A DNA stretch of 64,000 bases from Ulva prolifera (lineage: Eukaryota > Chlorophyta > Ulvophyceae > Ulvales > Ulvaceae). Both the position numbers and the translations under genes were made by a program. Each line of letters opens with the position of its first letter. Position 1 is the first letter of the stretch. Location of the stretch: NCBI GenBank assembly GCA_023078555.1, contig CM041196.1, forward strand, positions 11,488,985 through 11,552,984, written 5' to 3'. The notes below the pieces were generated by a model, which was given only the letters and a program-made list of their open reading frames with translations, had not been told where the DNA came from and made no database searches. This document shows positions 23,581-36,655 of the stretch, piece by piece.

Positions 23581-26500
23581 CTAGCAGCCGGCCACCTCCG
23601 GCTCGCCGCAGCCGCAGAGGCCGCCATCGAGCTTGAGCGCATCCAGCGGGCATGCGTCCATGCAGTCGTTCGTCCCGTCGCCGTCAGAGTCTGCACATTA
23701 TCGCGGGGTCGCCTTGTTGCAGTTTTAGGCATGTCATCCAGACATTAGACCTAGAAATTCGGAACTGTTCTATGCGATCGGAGTACCCACATCGGCACTG
23801 CATTGCGGCAACAACTGTAAGCTTGTGCGCGGCGCATGGAAGGCCGAGCTCTAGAGGCTGCTGGCCGTCTCTGTCGCCATCATACACCCTAATGATTTCA
23901 ATTAGTTATTAATTCGAACACATTATGAACATACGTGCCACGAGTCAAGGCGCACCGAGGGTCGCGAGGCTGCTGGCCATCGCAGCTGCCAGCTGCGTGT
24001 AATCTGCGATCGGCACCACCAGCTTGACGCCGTTCTGGTCCGCGGACGCGATCTCATCCACGACGGCGATGTTGAAGTTGCTGGCCGGCGGCAGCACCAC
24101 GACAATGACCTCGCTGCGGAGCTTGAGCAGGTTGGCTGCGGCCTGGACCTGCGGCACGGTGTCCCCGATGCCGTCGGTGATGACAAACGCAAAGCGTGCA
24201 TCCGTCGGCAGACCGGAGTCGTCCTGCAAGCGCACATACAGAGATTGTCCCAGAAGAGCGAACAGAGCTGCGTACACACGGAGGGAGGATCTCACACGGC
24301 ACGCGCGATTCGCTCTGCAAGCGCACATACAGAAACTGTTACAGAAGAGATACGATTATGGTGTCAGTCTGGGTCCGTTCACTCTTGACTTTTTCTTACA
24401 GAAGAGAGAACATAGCTGCAAACACAGGGCCCACGGATATCACTCGGCACGAACGAATCGTGCTGCGTGTGCACCGTGGAAGTGCGGCATGCATGTGCAC
24501 CGTGGAAGTGCGGCATGCATGTGCACCGTGGAAGTGCGGCATGCATGTGCACCGTGGAAGTGCGGCATGCATGTGCACCGTGGAAGTGCGGCATGCATGT
24601 GCACTGTGGCACTGCGGCCATAAACGTGGCACTCCAGTAGTATGGCCGCAACACCACTGAGCTGCCACGGTGTCAAAACGCATGCCGCATCAAGTTGCGA
24701 GCAGGCGCTGTTGCACACAACCGCGATCCCGCCATGAGCCCTGGTATCAAGGCAGGCATTACCCAAAACCGCTGCGCTCAGAGCAATCCACAGAGACGCC
24801 GCAGCACGTGCGTCTACTCCATGCGTACAGCACTATGACAGAGACTAAGTGGCTTCAGGTGTGCTATGGCGGTAAAGCAGTGGCTTCAGGCGTGCGGGCA
24901 GAGCTGCTGCTGAATATCCGGCAACACGCAGATATACTAGAGTGCACAACTGCCAGTAGACACTACCCGGGGGGTTGCATACCTGGAGCAGAAACTGGTC
25001 TGCAAGGTCATCGAGGCCGACCGCAGTGTCCTTGGTGGCGCCACCGATGAAGGCAAAGGTGGTCGCAATGTTTGTGGCGAGGCCATCAAAGGCGTTCGAG
25101 GAGAACTGGTTGGTGCGGGACTCGATGACGGTGGTGTAGGAGGCGGCATAGTACTCGTTGCTGTTCGCGACGCCGAGGGTGGTGAACTCTGAGTTGTCCG
25201 ATATGAAGCTCGACACCTGTACGCGGGCAAACCGCGAAGCTGTGTGGCTGATTCCTCGACGGGGGCTACAAGATTGCTGACAAGCAGAAGTTCAGATTCA
25301 CAGGGTGCGTTGTGTCGTGTTCGGCCGCGCAAGCAAGCACGGGCTATACTGCCAACCCAAGGACTCGTTGATGTCTTCCGCCGAGACAGCGTGCACAGCC
25401 CTACATGGGGATACGCATATCTCCTGGGGCATGTAGGCCAACACACAGTGGCCTGGCACTGCTGCAGCCAAGCAAGGGCTGCAGATGTAGTCTGAAGTCT
25501 ATGGGCTGTGGCTCAAGGCGCACCTGTGCGACCGCGTCGTTAAAGTTCGACTGGCCGAAGCTGGTGGAGGAGTCGATCACGAATCCAAAGCTGCCCCTGC
25601 AGGAGGGCGGCGGGGCGAGGCAGCCGTCGACGCCTGGATCCGTCTTGGCAGGGTTGGCGGGGCAGCGATCATCACAGTCAATCACCGTGTCTCCGTCCGT
25701 ATCTGCAGCACCACGGATCATGCTCACAGCTGCAGGGGTGGGAACGGGGATTCACGCTACAAGCCACCGCACAAAATCCTCTCCCGACACTCGGTCGTCT
25801 CAGCTCCCATACGGCGCCCGTTGTGATTTGCCGCGCAATCACAAACACATGCCACAAGCATGCATGCTGCGTACATCGGCCCGCTGGTGTGGAGCCGTTG
25901 GCGAGCGTTTTCGGCAACAAATCTACCTCATGCAACACATGCAGAGATGTCCCACTACTGCACCCAGCTGCCGAATGGTCGCGGCCCTTGAGAATCATGT
26001 GCGTGTCCGTTCTCATTCGATATACCACGATCGAGTCGTGGGTGCACCCGGGACACAACGCACCCACGGCCAGTATGCCCCTCACCAGAGGCACTGGCAG
26101 GAAGTTGAATGCCGGCGCCCCGATGATGAGGCTAGGGTCGCTCGCAATGATGTTCATGGTTGCGGGAGGAACGCCATTGCCGATGGGAACTCCAATGACG
26201 GTGACCGGGAAGTTCAGGTTCCCGGCGGAGGCCCTCAGCCCCTGGGCTGCGGCCGTCAGCGTAGCTGGGAGGTCGGTCGAGTCGCTGTCCATCATGACAT
26301 ACACAATCGCCGAGTATACGGGGCTTGTGATCGCAGAGAACTGCGCTGCCATGTCGTTGAGCGCCGTGGCGACGTTGGAGGCCTCGTTGCCGAAGTTCGA
26401 CTGGAAAGTGCGGACCTGCAGGTTTGCCCGGGTTGCCAATGCACGTGTTGGGTCGTCGAGCCCGAACACAATCCCCCAACCCAATATCTGTTGTTTAGAT

Positions 26501-28078
26501 GTAGTTTCTGGGGGTCAGCCCTGGAAACTGTTCTGCGGGGCGGACTGAACATGGTGTGCATGCATGCAGGGGGCCACTGACTGCGAGGTGGAGGTGGACC
26601 CGGCCTCCGCAGGCTGTGGACTTGTGACGTGGTGTTGTATGCCGGACGCCATCCCTGTGGCTACTATAGCTAGCAGCGAGACCCAGATGGGCATGCGCAC
26701 TTCAAGTTGTAGTGCGCCACGCATGCGATCGTCCAGTACGCAACACTGGTGCTCTGAGTCACTTACAGGCATGCAGTGCACAGGAACGACCATACAAGGC
26801 ACAGCACCACGGACATGCACGGACGCCAGGGAGTCTAATTTTTTGCTCACAGACGGCGTGCGTATTGTACCAAGGCGTGTGGGGCAACGCGGTGGCGGCG
26901 GCGAACCTGATTGGAGACGGTGTCGCCCATATTGTCGCGGAAACCCCCCGGGCCGGTCGAGTCGCGGAGGGCGGTACCGAAGAGGTTGGCGTAGAAGAGG
27001 ATGGGGCTGGGGGGGTCGGAAATTGTGGAAATCTCTTCAATGAAGTCAGCGACCTGCACCACCAGTCACGCGAGTCATATCTGTGGGGACTTAAGCAAGC
27101 TTGCAGCTGTAACACGAGGTGACGCCACGAGCTCATGCTGGTGGACGAGGATTGACAGCACTGACGGAAGTGGCGTTGATACATGGGGGTGACGGGCGGA
27201 GCACACTCCACATGGTAGAACTGCCATGCTGGCGGTCACCGACGGTACAGATCACCCCTGAAAATCGCAGGCAGCGACCCTCTGACAATCAACAACAGCT
27301 GCCGCAGGGGCTGGTTTCCACTGGCGCCCCAGGGCTGCATTGGACAGCAGCCACCTCACCAAGAGCAGTCATCGGTGTGTGCTGGCATTGATGGTATGTG
27401 GCAGACGTAAACAGCGGGGCGGTCACTGGTGTGTCCTGGAAGCAGCTGTGGTCGCACATCGTTCTTCATCCCATTCATCTCAACCGCATCGACGCTGCCA
27501 GAGCCGTCCAGGACGAACCCGACCGCCATGCCTCCATTGCACCTCAGGCGGACCCCTGCGGCCTGGATCAAGCACTCCACCGTTTCGCCGCCCTCGTCGA
27601 TGATCGCAACAACAGTGCCGTTGCTTACCGATACAGCGGCGCCCACGGTCGCGTTGCCCTCGTCCGGCACAATGGTAACGACGTCAACAACGGCGATGGG
27701 AGGATCGCCATCTCCTCCGGCTTCGGTGTCGTTGCTTGCAGGGGTTGCAACGGGCACGGCGATGGCACTGACAACCTCGTCGGCCTCCACACCTGTGGTG
27801 CCGTCGAGGATGGCTTCCGCAGTCACGACATCCAGGAATGTGCAGTTGGAGCCTGTCACATCGCGGACAAATTCGGATGCTTCGGCTGTTTCGGGCAGAA
27901 TCAGTGATTCCTCGTCAGGGTTCATCTCGACGTCTGCGCGGACCGGCGCTGTCAGGGTGAGCAACAGCAGCCCGAGGAGGGGTACCATGCTGCGCCATGG
28001 CGTGCGGAAGGCGGCCGCGCGGTGTCGCGAGGCTGCGCCGCGGCGGGCAGGGCTACTGGTGTTGGCGGTGGCCGTCAT
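23581..28078 (-). CDS. Secreted VWA-TSP3-VWA-TSP3 protein, copy B
   Basis: Seen: seven exons, 28078-27458, 27053-26907, 26415-26064, 25702-25524, 25216-24983, 24223-23956 and 23690-23581, with the same phases as copy A, give 636 aa and a stop. Exons 4 to 7 are identical in length to copy A (179, 234, 268 and 110 nt). Signal peptide PLLGLLLLTLTAPVRA, MIDAS motifs DGSGS and DSSTS, FVITDGIGD, and TSP3 repeats DTDGDTVIDCDDRCP and DSDGDGTNDCMDACP are all intact. The linker between signal peptide and first VWA is the least conserved part relative to copy A and carries possible N-glycosylation sites (SNDTE, GNATV, SNGTV). No frameshift or stop was found, so this is probably a functional paralogue. 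An extracellular ligand-binding role is inferred from the domains. Confidence 0.9.
23692..23805. mobile_element. Old, diverged MITE in intron 6 of VWA gene B
   Basis: Retains GGGGTCGCCTTGTTGCAGTTT, GACATTAGACCTAGAAATTC and GTTCTATGCGATCGG, which match the MITE interior. It lies at the position equivalent to the copy in gene A, so the insertion predates the gene duplication. Confidence 0.6.
24470..24615. repeat. 26-bp minisatellite in intron 5 of VWA gene B
   Basis: GTGCACCGTGGAAGTGCGGC plus ATGCAT, starting at 24470, 24496, 24522, 24548 and 24574, then a diverged sixth unit at 24600. Absent from the matching intron of gene A. Confidence 0.95.
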
Positions 28079-30334
28079 TGCTTCGAAATGTGTATATTCG
28101 TCCTGCACGCACGGCGGAGGTAGGGTGCAGCGACATGTCGAGATTGAGCGGAGTGCAGCAGGGGCCACTCAGGATGGTTTCTTCGGCAAACACGTGCTAA
28201 CTAGCAGGGTCCGGGGCGTGGGATGTGGGATGTCGATGAAATATGTAAGGATATATGTGACTGAGTCGGCGTCGTGCACGTGTGTTCTCTGACCGCTATG
28301 AAGGTTTGACGTCCCGATTTGATGCCAACGAAGGTCATGCATCATGTATGATACGTATAGGTATACCATGCATGCATATTGATGTGAATGAGCTCAGCTT
28401 TCATAGCATATGCTCATCACAGCCTGCGCTATCCACCACAGGCAGCCATGCATGTGGATAATGCATACCCGGACCGCTAGCCCAATTGCTAGCTACATGC
28501 TCTGCCCGTGAAACTGAGTGCTACCAGACAGCAATTCCAGTCAATGAAAAGGGCAAGTTGCAAGCCCCGAGAGGGAAGAGTAACGCTCCCACCTCCTGGA
28601 ACATGCAGGTCCAAATGGACTGTCATACGAAAATTGACAAGTATTCCTCAAATTTCTCACAGTGTTTCTCAAAAGGAAACCCGCGCCCGGGCAGTGGGAA
28701 ACAGCTCAAAGCCGCAGTTGTACATGTAATAACAGCTAGTGGCAGGTTGTACAGCCAGGCTGCTACATCCAGATCAGCAGGCACATCTCGTGACTTGCAT
28801 GTATGTGTGGACGTATTCAATAGAAGTTTCTAGGGCCACGCGCACCACATACTGCCAAGCTCTAGATCTAGAGGGCAGGCTGGCTGGCCGAACAGTATGC
28901 ATCAGCGCTAGCAGTGCCGAAACAAACATGGCGTAGCAGTATATACAGTACTGAACATGGCTTGCCATTCACGGCAGCACACCCAGAAAGAGGCCATGAT
29001 CAAGGCAGCATACGTACGCACCTATCCACGCCACTGTCTCCACCGTCCAGCAGGCATTCAATCAAGTTGATGGAATTACCGATGCAGATTGAAAGCAGGA
29101 TAACCGATGATACATCGTGCTAATTTAGCCGCCAGAGGCTTGGTCCGTACATATATACGCTGCACTAACTGTCCACGTAGATGCGAAGCAGCTGTGTGCC
29201 TGGGCGGCCCCCCTTCGAACTCTTGCGGCGCACACGCTGCCTTATGCTCGTACGCGCATACGATGTCTCGTTATGTGACGATGCTATCATATCATCCCAG
29301 TCATATCTGCGTGGGAATACATGTGAGGGATCGCGTGTAGATGTACGTGCGCAGCGCGCTGAACAACAGATGGAGTCATGTCCGGAGGTACAGGGGACGG
29401 CGGCCGAGTTTGTCCTGCCGACTTGGCCAAGCTTAGATCCGGATCGTCATCGACACGTCGCGGCAACGGCCGCGCGGACATGGTGGCGCGCGATGACCGT
29501 GGGCATGTCCAGACCTGGGAAGCCACGCCTTATCATGGGAATGTGCCGAGTGCGCAGCTCATGATAGTCGATTCGAGCCGAAGCACGAAGAGCACACTCA
29601 TCCGGCGAGTGGCTCTGCCTCAGAATCCGGCTTGGAAATCATGCAACAGCGATTTGAAGTTAGAGAACTCCTCTCGAAGCTGCTAGCGGTGGCTTAAGTT
29701 CAAATTTGCAACGCACGTGGATGCACATGCATGCACCGCCAACAGACAGTCGCTCGAGTTGTGCATGATCTGAGCATGACAGCCACAACATCATGAAGAT
29801 AGAGCGGCTAGAGGGGACACTGATGGCGGGCTTGCTGCAAGCTCAAGGCTTCTGCTTCCGCTGTGAACATTGTTTTGCTGGAAAACACAGTCACTCTCGG
29901 GTGCATCCGGGGCAGCGTGGCGGCAGGCAGCAATTGCCTGGCCACTTGGGAGGGCAACTTGACGCAGGCTGCTTGTGGCGGAGGTGGTGCCAAGACGCAA
30001 GGTAGCATAGCAAGGCACCACACACTCGTGCTGCTGCAACACGTGCACGGTGTTGAGAACTCAATCTTGTATTCAGACAACACACATGTGATCCATGCAT
30101 GCTGTCTATGGCCTGAGCACATGTGCCCCTGTCTTTTGGCCAGTCTGCTTCCTGTGCTTGCACAGGCACACTCAGACCCATTCGTCTGTGCCTGTGAATG
30201 ATCTTGCTTCATGCGTGAACTTGCTCGACAACACAGGTCATCACTTGGGCACCCCAGATCACCTGCGTGACAAGAAGACAGCGACACGACAGTCCAAAAC
30301 ACATGGGACCAATCTTGCAGCTGCAGTCTTGCAA

Positions 30335-30380
30335 GGCCCCGTCACGCAGCTGCTGGGGGGGGCAGCTGCGTGACGGGGCC
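30335..30380. repeat. 19-bp perfect inverted repeat with 8-base loop
   Basis: Arms GGCCCCGTCACGCAGCTGC (30335-30353) and its complement (30362-30380) flank a loop of one T and seven G. GC-rich and able to form a stable hairpin. No gene ends nearby, so a terminator role is not supported. Confidence 0.9.
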
Positions 30381-30464
30381 AAAGGCAGAGATCTAGATGC
30401 AGCAGCCATGCACATGATACGTGGGGTGGGGTGGACCGGGTTGCTGGGTGTACACCCATGTGCT

Positions 30465-31020
30465 GGTTGTGTTCTTGACCTGCGTGCTGCCCGCCATGCC
30501 ACCTTGATCCTTGTATCTCGTGGTAAGAGGCCACAGGCCGACTGTGCCGCACAATTCCATTCTGCTTCACTGTACCTTCACTGAGATACACAGACACAGC
30601 GGTGCCTCTGTGTCGTTTGCTGCGCCGGTGAGGGGTTTTCTGGGCGTGGTGGGTGTTGCGTGCGTGGGTGTCTGGGTGTGTGCTTCGTCTGCTTGCTTCC
30701 TTCGCGGTACTGCCCGCCTTGCTGCCTTTGTCTTTGTAACACAGACACAGCGGTGCCTCTGGCTGTGCAAGGTGTCGCCGTGCGACTCTGTATGGGTACC
30801 GCTCCAGTGTTGTGGCGACTTGCCACACTACGCCACACAGGCACCACACAATTGTAGATGCGTGTTTGCGTGCATGCACGATTGTAGATACATCAGTCAC
30901 TCATGACGGTCATGTGTGCTCGTGCATGCACGGTTGTATACGTAGATACATCAGAGTCATGTGTTACAAGGACAAAGCAAGCGAGGCAGGTAGCACCGCA
31001 AGCAAGAAGCAGGGGAAACG
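30465..31020. repeat. Cluster of dispersed repeat fragments in both orientations
   Basis: Three pieces of one family near 30470-30520, 30690-30760 (reading TTGCTGCCTTTGTCTTTGTA) and 30955-31010 (reading TACAAGGACAAAGC in the opposite sense). The same motif recurs elsewhere in the window. Confidence 0.5.
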
Positions 31021-33300
31021 CACACCACGCAGCAAGCCACACGAAGCGCACACCAAAACACCCACGCAACGGCAGCACCCGCGCCGGACACAGCGACACG
31101 GCCACACAACCACACACACGCCCATGCCCACACGCCCATCCCCACCCGAACCCCGCCCAACAGCAAGGCGCACGAGCCCCGGAAGCACAAACAGCCAAGG
31201 CCGCCCAGCAAACAAACAGCGAGAGTCATGTGTGCGCGTGCATGTGCATGGTGGATGTACAGCGCTAGCCATCCCGTGCCAGGTCTTGTCCCTACCTTGG
31301 CCATGTCTTGCAGAGGAGTGTCTTGCACACAAGTGCAACTGTGAACGAGTGCGCACCGCCACAGCAGCACTCCCCTTATGTGGGCCATGTGGGTCTCGGG
31401 TGCTGTGGCATTGGCCGTGAGAGCGGGGGTCCGCTGAGCTCTGTGCACCACAGTGGCCAGCAGTGCTGATGTGACGAGGCTGCGCCGCGATGAATCAAAC
31501 GGCAGCAGTTTAGTGTACATGATTCACCGTTCCGCGCGACGACGCGAGTTTTGCATGTGTCCTCCGGGATGGTCCAAATAACACACAGGCGCACGGACAG
31601 ACACACGTGAACGACCAACGTCACCAGCATCACCCAAATCTGTGGTCGGCATGCAGTGCAGAACACTGCAATGGCGCAGTGTGCACCAGAGCCCGCACGA
31701 GTCCTCCCGACCCCTTTTGGGCATGGTGAACCTCCATCCACGTTGTGCCTACTGGCTTGGCACATCACTGCCCAAGGCACCTTGTGAGAGGGTCCTGTGT
31801 AGACTGCAGGCTAATTCACGGTACAAGCTCATCCAAGGCATGGTTGCCGGCAGCAGCAGGCGCGAGTGTGCGAGCTCGATCGCCATGAGCAGAAGCCGTG
31901 TAACGTGGTGGACGGCGGCCTGTAGCCCCGGGGGGCTGAATGGCTACAATTAGCTAAGCTGGTGTTCTGGCTGATGAATTGATTCGACCAACTGCCCCTC
32001 CTGGCAGAGAAGAGGTAACTTGCTGTCTGGCGCAAGGATAAGGTAAGGTAAGGCGGCCACGGCAGCAAGCAGATCAAGCTGTAACCCAGCAACCCGACTC
32101 AAATAAACAACAACAAGCTTGCTGTATTTGCACAATGTACACCTGTATGACATAGCATACTGATTCACTTGCTGGTTCACCTGCGCAGCTGGTGACTCGC
32201 AAACAGATGTAAAAGCAAAGCTGCAACAGCGCAGTCACAGGCATGTGCTTTCGCGGTCCCAGTCCGACATCGCCACTGCAACCTCAGGGCACTGCCACAG
32301 GAGGCTGCCATGCACAAGCACAATTGTGCATTCACATGATCAGATGGCATATCAGATTTTCCAATGCCTGCAACAGCATGTGGATCAGATATGCATTTGA
32401 GCTGACTGTGTGTTGTCCAGTCGCAAGCATGTGCTGTGACACCAGCCAATGTCACACCGAGACGCCACATCAGCATCACCATGGTGTGATGAGGGGTGTA
32501 TGCATCGCTGGCTCCAGCCGGACCCTCATAAGGGGCAGAGGAGGCTGGTGGTGTTGGCGGCCTCAGACCGAACAGCGGTGTCTGGAGGTGTTCTGTGTAA
32601 TCAAAGTACAGTCAGCTTAAATTTACTGAGCTTTATCCTGAAACGACATTGACAACTCTGAGTTGATAAGACCACATATGCGGAAGGAACCAGATGGACC
32701 AGTGTGGAGTACCTGCAGTGGCTGGTGTAGATGGTGTCCCTATATATGCATGTCATGCATGCAGGTGTCCCTGTTCATGCCACGCGATGCTACCTGCCTC
32801 TACGACCTTGGTATATAAAAGCAAACATTGGGAACAGAGGGTGACGGGGTGAGGACGCGCACATGCATGGGAAGACCCCGCGGCACCGCCAGCAGCTCCG
32901 AAGGCCTCTACCGCGACACCTCTGGGCTTGCGGTCTGCAGAGCCTGGGGGCAGCCTGACCCGGCCGCGAGCCGCGAGCGAGCTCCCATCCTCAGATCGGC
33001 ACTGCCGCGAACGATGTTCCACCGTTGCAGATGAGGGTGCTGCGCTGAGATGTGCTGCGCATGCTGGGCGCTGTGGCGGAGCACCAGCCCGCCAGCACAA
33101 GTGACGGTCTCTGGCGCGGCTGCAGCCGCGGGCGGGGACCCGCAGCTCCGTGGCAGCGGGCGGGGACCCGCATCTCTGCGGCAGCGGGCGCGGGCGTGCA
33201 GTTCTGCGGCAGCCCTCTGCCCGGGGTCCCGCAGGCATACTCCCAGCCCCGGGGTGTACTTTTAGAATTGTAGCGTGATCACAGACAAGTGGGCGGAGGC

Positions 33301-35996
33301 CTGCAGCCATACCCTCTGCCTCGGGGTCCATGGGCCCAGGCTCATTCTCAGCCTGCACGCATTCTCCGCCTCCGTGACTGTGGGCTCCAGAGTTTGACCG
33401 TCTGCACCACAGCTGGCGCGGGGAGATCCGCTTCACGGCCCGTCTGGACGCTTCAGCATGCGTCAAGGATGGAATGCATGGAATTCATGCATGTGCTGCG
33501 CAGGAGTTGCCTGCGAGAGGGCATACGTGCAGGGCCCTCGCGGCGTGGGACAATTCGGCGGCCCACGTGTGGGCGGTCGGGGGCGGCCGTGAGCGCATGC
33601 ATGATGCAGACACGAACAAACACGACCTGCGGCCCGAGCTGCAGCCCCGAGGGTGTGCAGGAGCGCTGGCTGCGGCTGCGGGCCGTGGAGGCGAGTGCTT
33701 GTTGTGTATCTCGAGATATGTATGCTGCACACGGGAGTGCAGGCGTGCGGAGCGCCGCCCCTCAGCCTGTCGCTGTCCGAACGACCCGCACGTGTGGGGA
33801 CTGTCCCGGGATATCTATGGGGCGACTGCGCTGCGGACGAATTGCATGCCACACAGCGTGCTAGGCATCTGTGGAAATGCAGCACATGTGGAAACGCAGC
33901 ATCTGTGGCATTCTACAGTATGGGGATGACCTCGCAAGTTGCCTGTGGCAACCAGGCTCAGAGAGCACAGGGATGCATCCTATATTTACTATAGAATACC
34001 CCAGATTCGCAGAGACGCAGCTGAATGAGTGAGTGCGCACTGTAGCGGTGGGTATGGTTAGGAATACGAGCTGAAGACCCTTGAGGGCGGCGTAGACCTG
34101 GATCACTTTCCAGCTCAGCCACCATCCTGGGGAGGGGTGAGAGCACAGAACTGGGCTGTTCAGTGTGCACATGGATGTGGGCCATTCGTGCCCAGGCACA
34201 TCGTGCAGAAATAGACGGCAAGTGAGGCTTTTTACATATTCACATCAAGCATTGCTCGGAGAGACCTTCGTACCTGGCGTCGCTGATCAGTTGGCATGCT
34301 AGTGGTCATGTTTCTAGCGGAATGATCACGACAGCATGCCCTGAGCTGTTTGTGGCGTGATGGCAGTTCTAGTGGCTGCAAGGTTACAAGAAACAGCATA
34401 TAAAGTGCCGAACATTTGCACTACCATCGACGCGTGGTTGTCGTGGATGGCCTGGCAACTCACCTGCACAACGGACGACCATGCGACTTGGGTTCCTCCA
34501 GAATGCATCTAGAGATTGCACGTGCAGTCGCCGCTCAGAGCGACTCGGTACGTGGATGCCTAGGTATGTATGAGCAGCTTCTGATCACCCCTGATGCGAT
34601 AGTCTGGCATTGCTACCGCTATGGGCGTGCTTCGCGCCAGGCGCGAGAACTTGCAGGTGCCCGTGCTACCTCGAGCATCACGGAGACTCAGACCCAGAGC
34701 AGCGAGCTTTGGTATTGAACTCGCTGACGGAATGGAAATAATGTATGCGCGCACACGCCAGCGCTCCAATCCTTTGACCAGAGATGGCGCGGATGTTGTC
34801 TGCAGCGAAGACTATGGGCCGCCCTAGAGGCGCTTTTGTTTCAGCCAGGTTCAGATCTGCGAAACTGTAATTGAGTAGCAAGGCCCGATGAGAGATACAT
34901 GGCCATGCGGCACCATCGAAAAGCATACTCGGCCATGATATTTGAAGCTCGCGCTGCAGAATAGCGTACAGACCTGTCTCGACGCTGACATCACCAATGG
35001 CAGTTGAGAAGGATCGGGGAAGACATCCGCGTAGAACGGCCAGCTACGTATACCTGTGGTACTGTCAAAGATCTCTGCCGTTCCCAGTGTGACCCGTGCG
35101 TGCCTCTCGCCACGGCCAGGCCGGCATGCATGCTGCAGGTTGAACCAGCTATTTGTTGAGGATGCAATGCAATACGCACATGCAGAAAACGCAAGGTCTG
35201 AGTCCACAGCTTAGGCTCGAGCACAGTTGTGGCTGTCCCGCTACACCACAGCTGTTGCGGATCTAAATCCATTTGGTGCGGCAGTTGCTCGCACGGCCGG
35301 CGTGGTCCGTACGGCTCGCGAGAGCATGATCAGCGCCTCTGGCGTTTCATGGTCTGATGCAGCAGTCGTTCTTGTTGTGGGTGTTGATGCTGTCGTTGGT
35401 GATACTGGGGTGCCGGGTGTTGCAATTCGCCCGTCCCCTCTCACAGGGGTGGCTCGTGTTGTTGCATTCTGTCGCATGTTGCGTGCATTCAGCTTTTCGG
35501 TCCCGGACTTCGGAGTCGACCGGACGAACTGAGATTTCCATCTCATCCAGGGATCCAGCTACCCATGCTCAGAGCGTGCACGTGTATCTGCGGTCGATAC
35601 AGGCACAGGGGCAGTGGTTGCTGCCGTGGCTGGGTGTTGCTGCATGTTCTCGAGGTCACTGATGTCACATCGTGCACCACATGGCCCATGGTCCTGCTCC
35701 CAATCGCAGCTTCCAGAACTAATCGGAATCCGCTGACGTGATGATGCCGGTGGCCTTGATGTTTCAGTAGTTGCAGTGATGAAACACAGCTGCCTCCCGA
35801 TTGATGAACCCATGGGATTTTGCGGGGGTAGCGTCCTTGCCAAGTCCAGCGGATGTGGGGCTGGACACCCCACTAAATGTACATGGTAATTAAGCTTTCC
35901 ACCTCCAACCTGGAGCCTGGGCCTGAGCCTGAGTGACTGCATACACGTTTCATCAGGGATCACAGAGGCGTCATCGGGGCTCATGACGGTGCACGC
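33301..35996. other. Intergenic, start of duplication unit around Cys/Tyr gene 1
   Basis: No convincing gene. 33980-34930 matches 43330-44350 and 35530-35996 matches part of 45360-45840, both in the same orientation. It contains the repeat at 35227-35546, which recurs beside the assembly gap. Confidence 0.6.
35227..35546. repeat. Repeat shared with 55801-56017
   Basis: Both copies keep long open frames on both strands. The plus frame shares GVDxVxGDxGVxGVAxRPSP and VPDFGV. The minus frame shares CNNTS and CNTRHPSIT. I do not recognise either reading, and it may be a fragment of a mobile element. Confidence 0.5.
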
Positions 35997-36106
35997 CAGC
36001 GTTGGGTCGCTTTGAACTATTTCCAGGACTGCTACCCCAAAATTGGCTCTGAATGTTCGGAATTGTTCTATGTGCTCGGGCCCGATATCGCGATGACCCA
36101 ACACTG
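35997..36106. mobile_element. hAT-like MITE with perfect 8-bp target duplication
   Basis: 110-bp element starting CAGCGTTGGGTCG and ending GACCCAACACTG. The flanks 35989-35996 and 36107-36114 are both GTGCACGC. Non-coding. Confidence 0.88.
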
Positions 36107-36563
36107 GTGCACGCGACCACCCCAGCAGCCGCACGGCCACGGCTGTCCGTCAGCACGGATTTAAATTTGCGCTGAGACGGGGGAGGTGATCAACCATAGA
36201 GCCTGCGCAGGCTGTTTTGGGGTGGCCATCCTGGAAATGCTGCAAAGCGACCCGACACTTGCCTCAATTGCAGCACATTCAGGGCTGCCGTGCACAGATT
36301 AGTCCCAACTACTCTGAATTGTGTGATGTCATGATCAACAGGCTCAACGATGCAACACTGCCGAGGCAGGACAGTGGCACAGCAGTCATACGGTTGCATT
36401 GCCACAAATGCATTGTCCGCAGACCTGCCCAGAGTTGGCGTGTGCTCATTCGCTGACGCAGTTGTCAAGCAGCTGTGAATCAAAGTTAACACCCGAGGGA
36501 GGGGCCCCCATAGGCAGCACAGCTCTCTGAAGTGACAGGCCACGATGATTTGCTTCTGCAGGC

Positions 36564-36655
36564 CAGTGTTGGGTTGTCGGGCCCGATCATATGTAAATTC
36601 CGAATATTTGGGTCTAATTTCTGGCTGGCAAACCTGGAGATGCTGCTACGCGTGT
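36564..36655. mobile_element. Truncated MITE, reverse orientation
   Basis: Begins CAGTGTTGGGTTGTCGGGCC and runs to CTGGAGATGCTGCT, but lacks the other terminal repeat and any target duplication. Confidence 0.65.

Larger units (their letters stand above)
28079..33300. other. Intergenic part of duplication unit B
   Basis: No convincing gene. It matches 18925-22870 in order but contains extra inserted DNA, notably about 30250-31500, which is made of dispersed repeats and a strong hairpin. Confidence 0.65.

Noticed and set aside
33289-33929. Several 110-190 codon frames on both strands
   Set aside because: Mutually overlapping, with low-complexity translations of GC-rich repeats.
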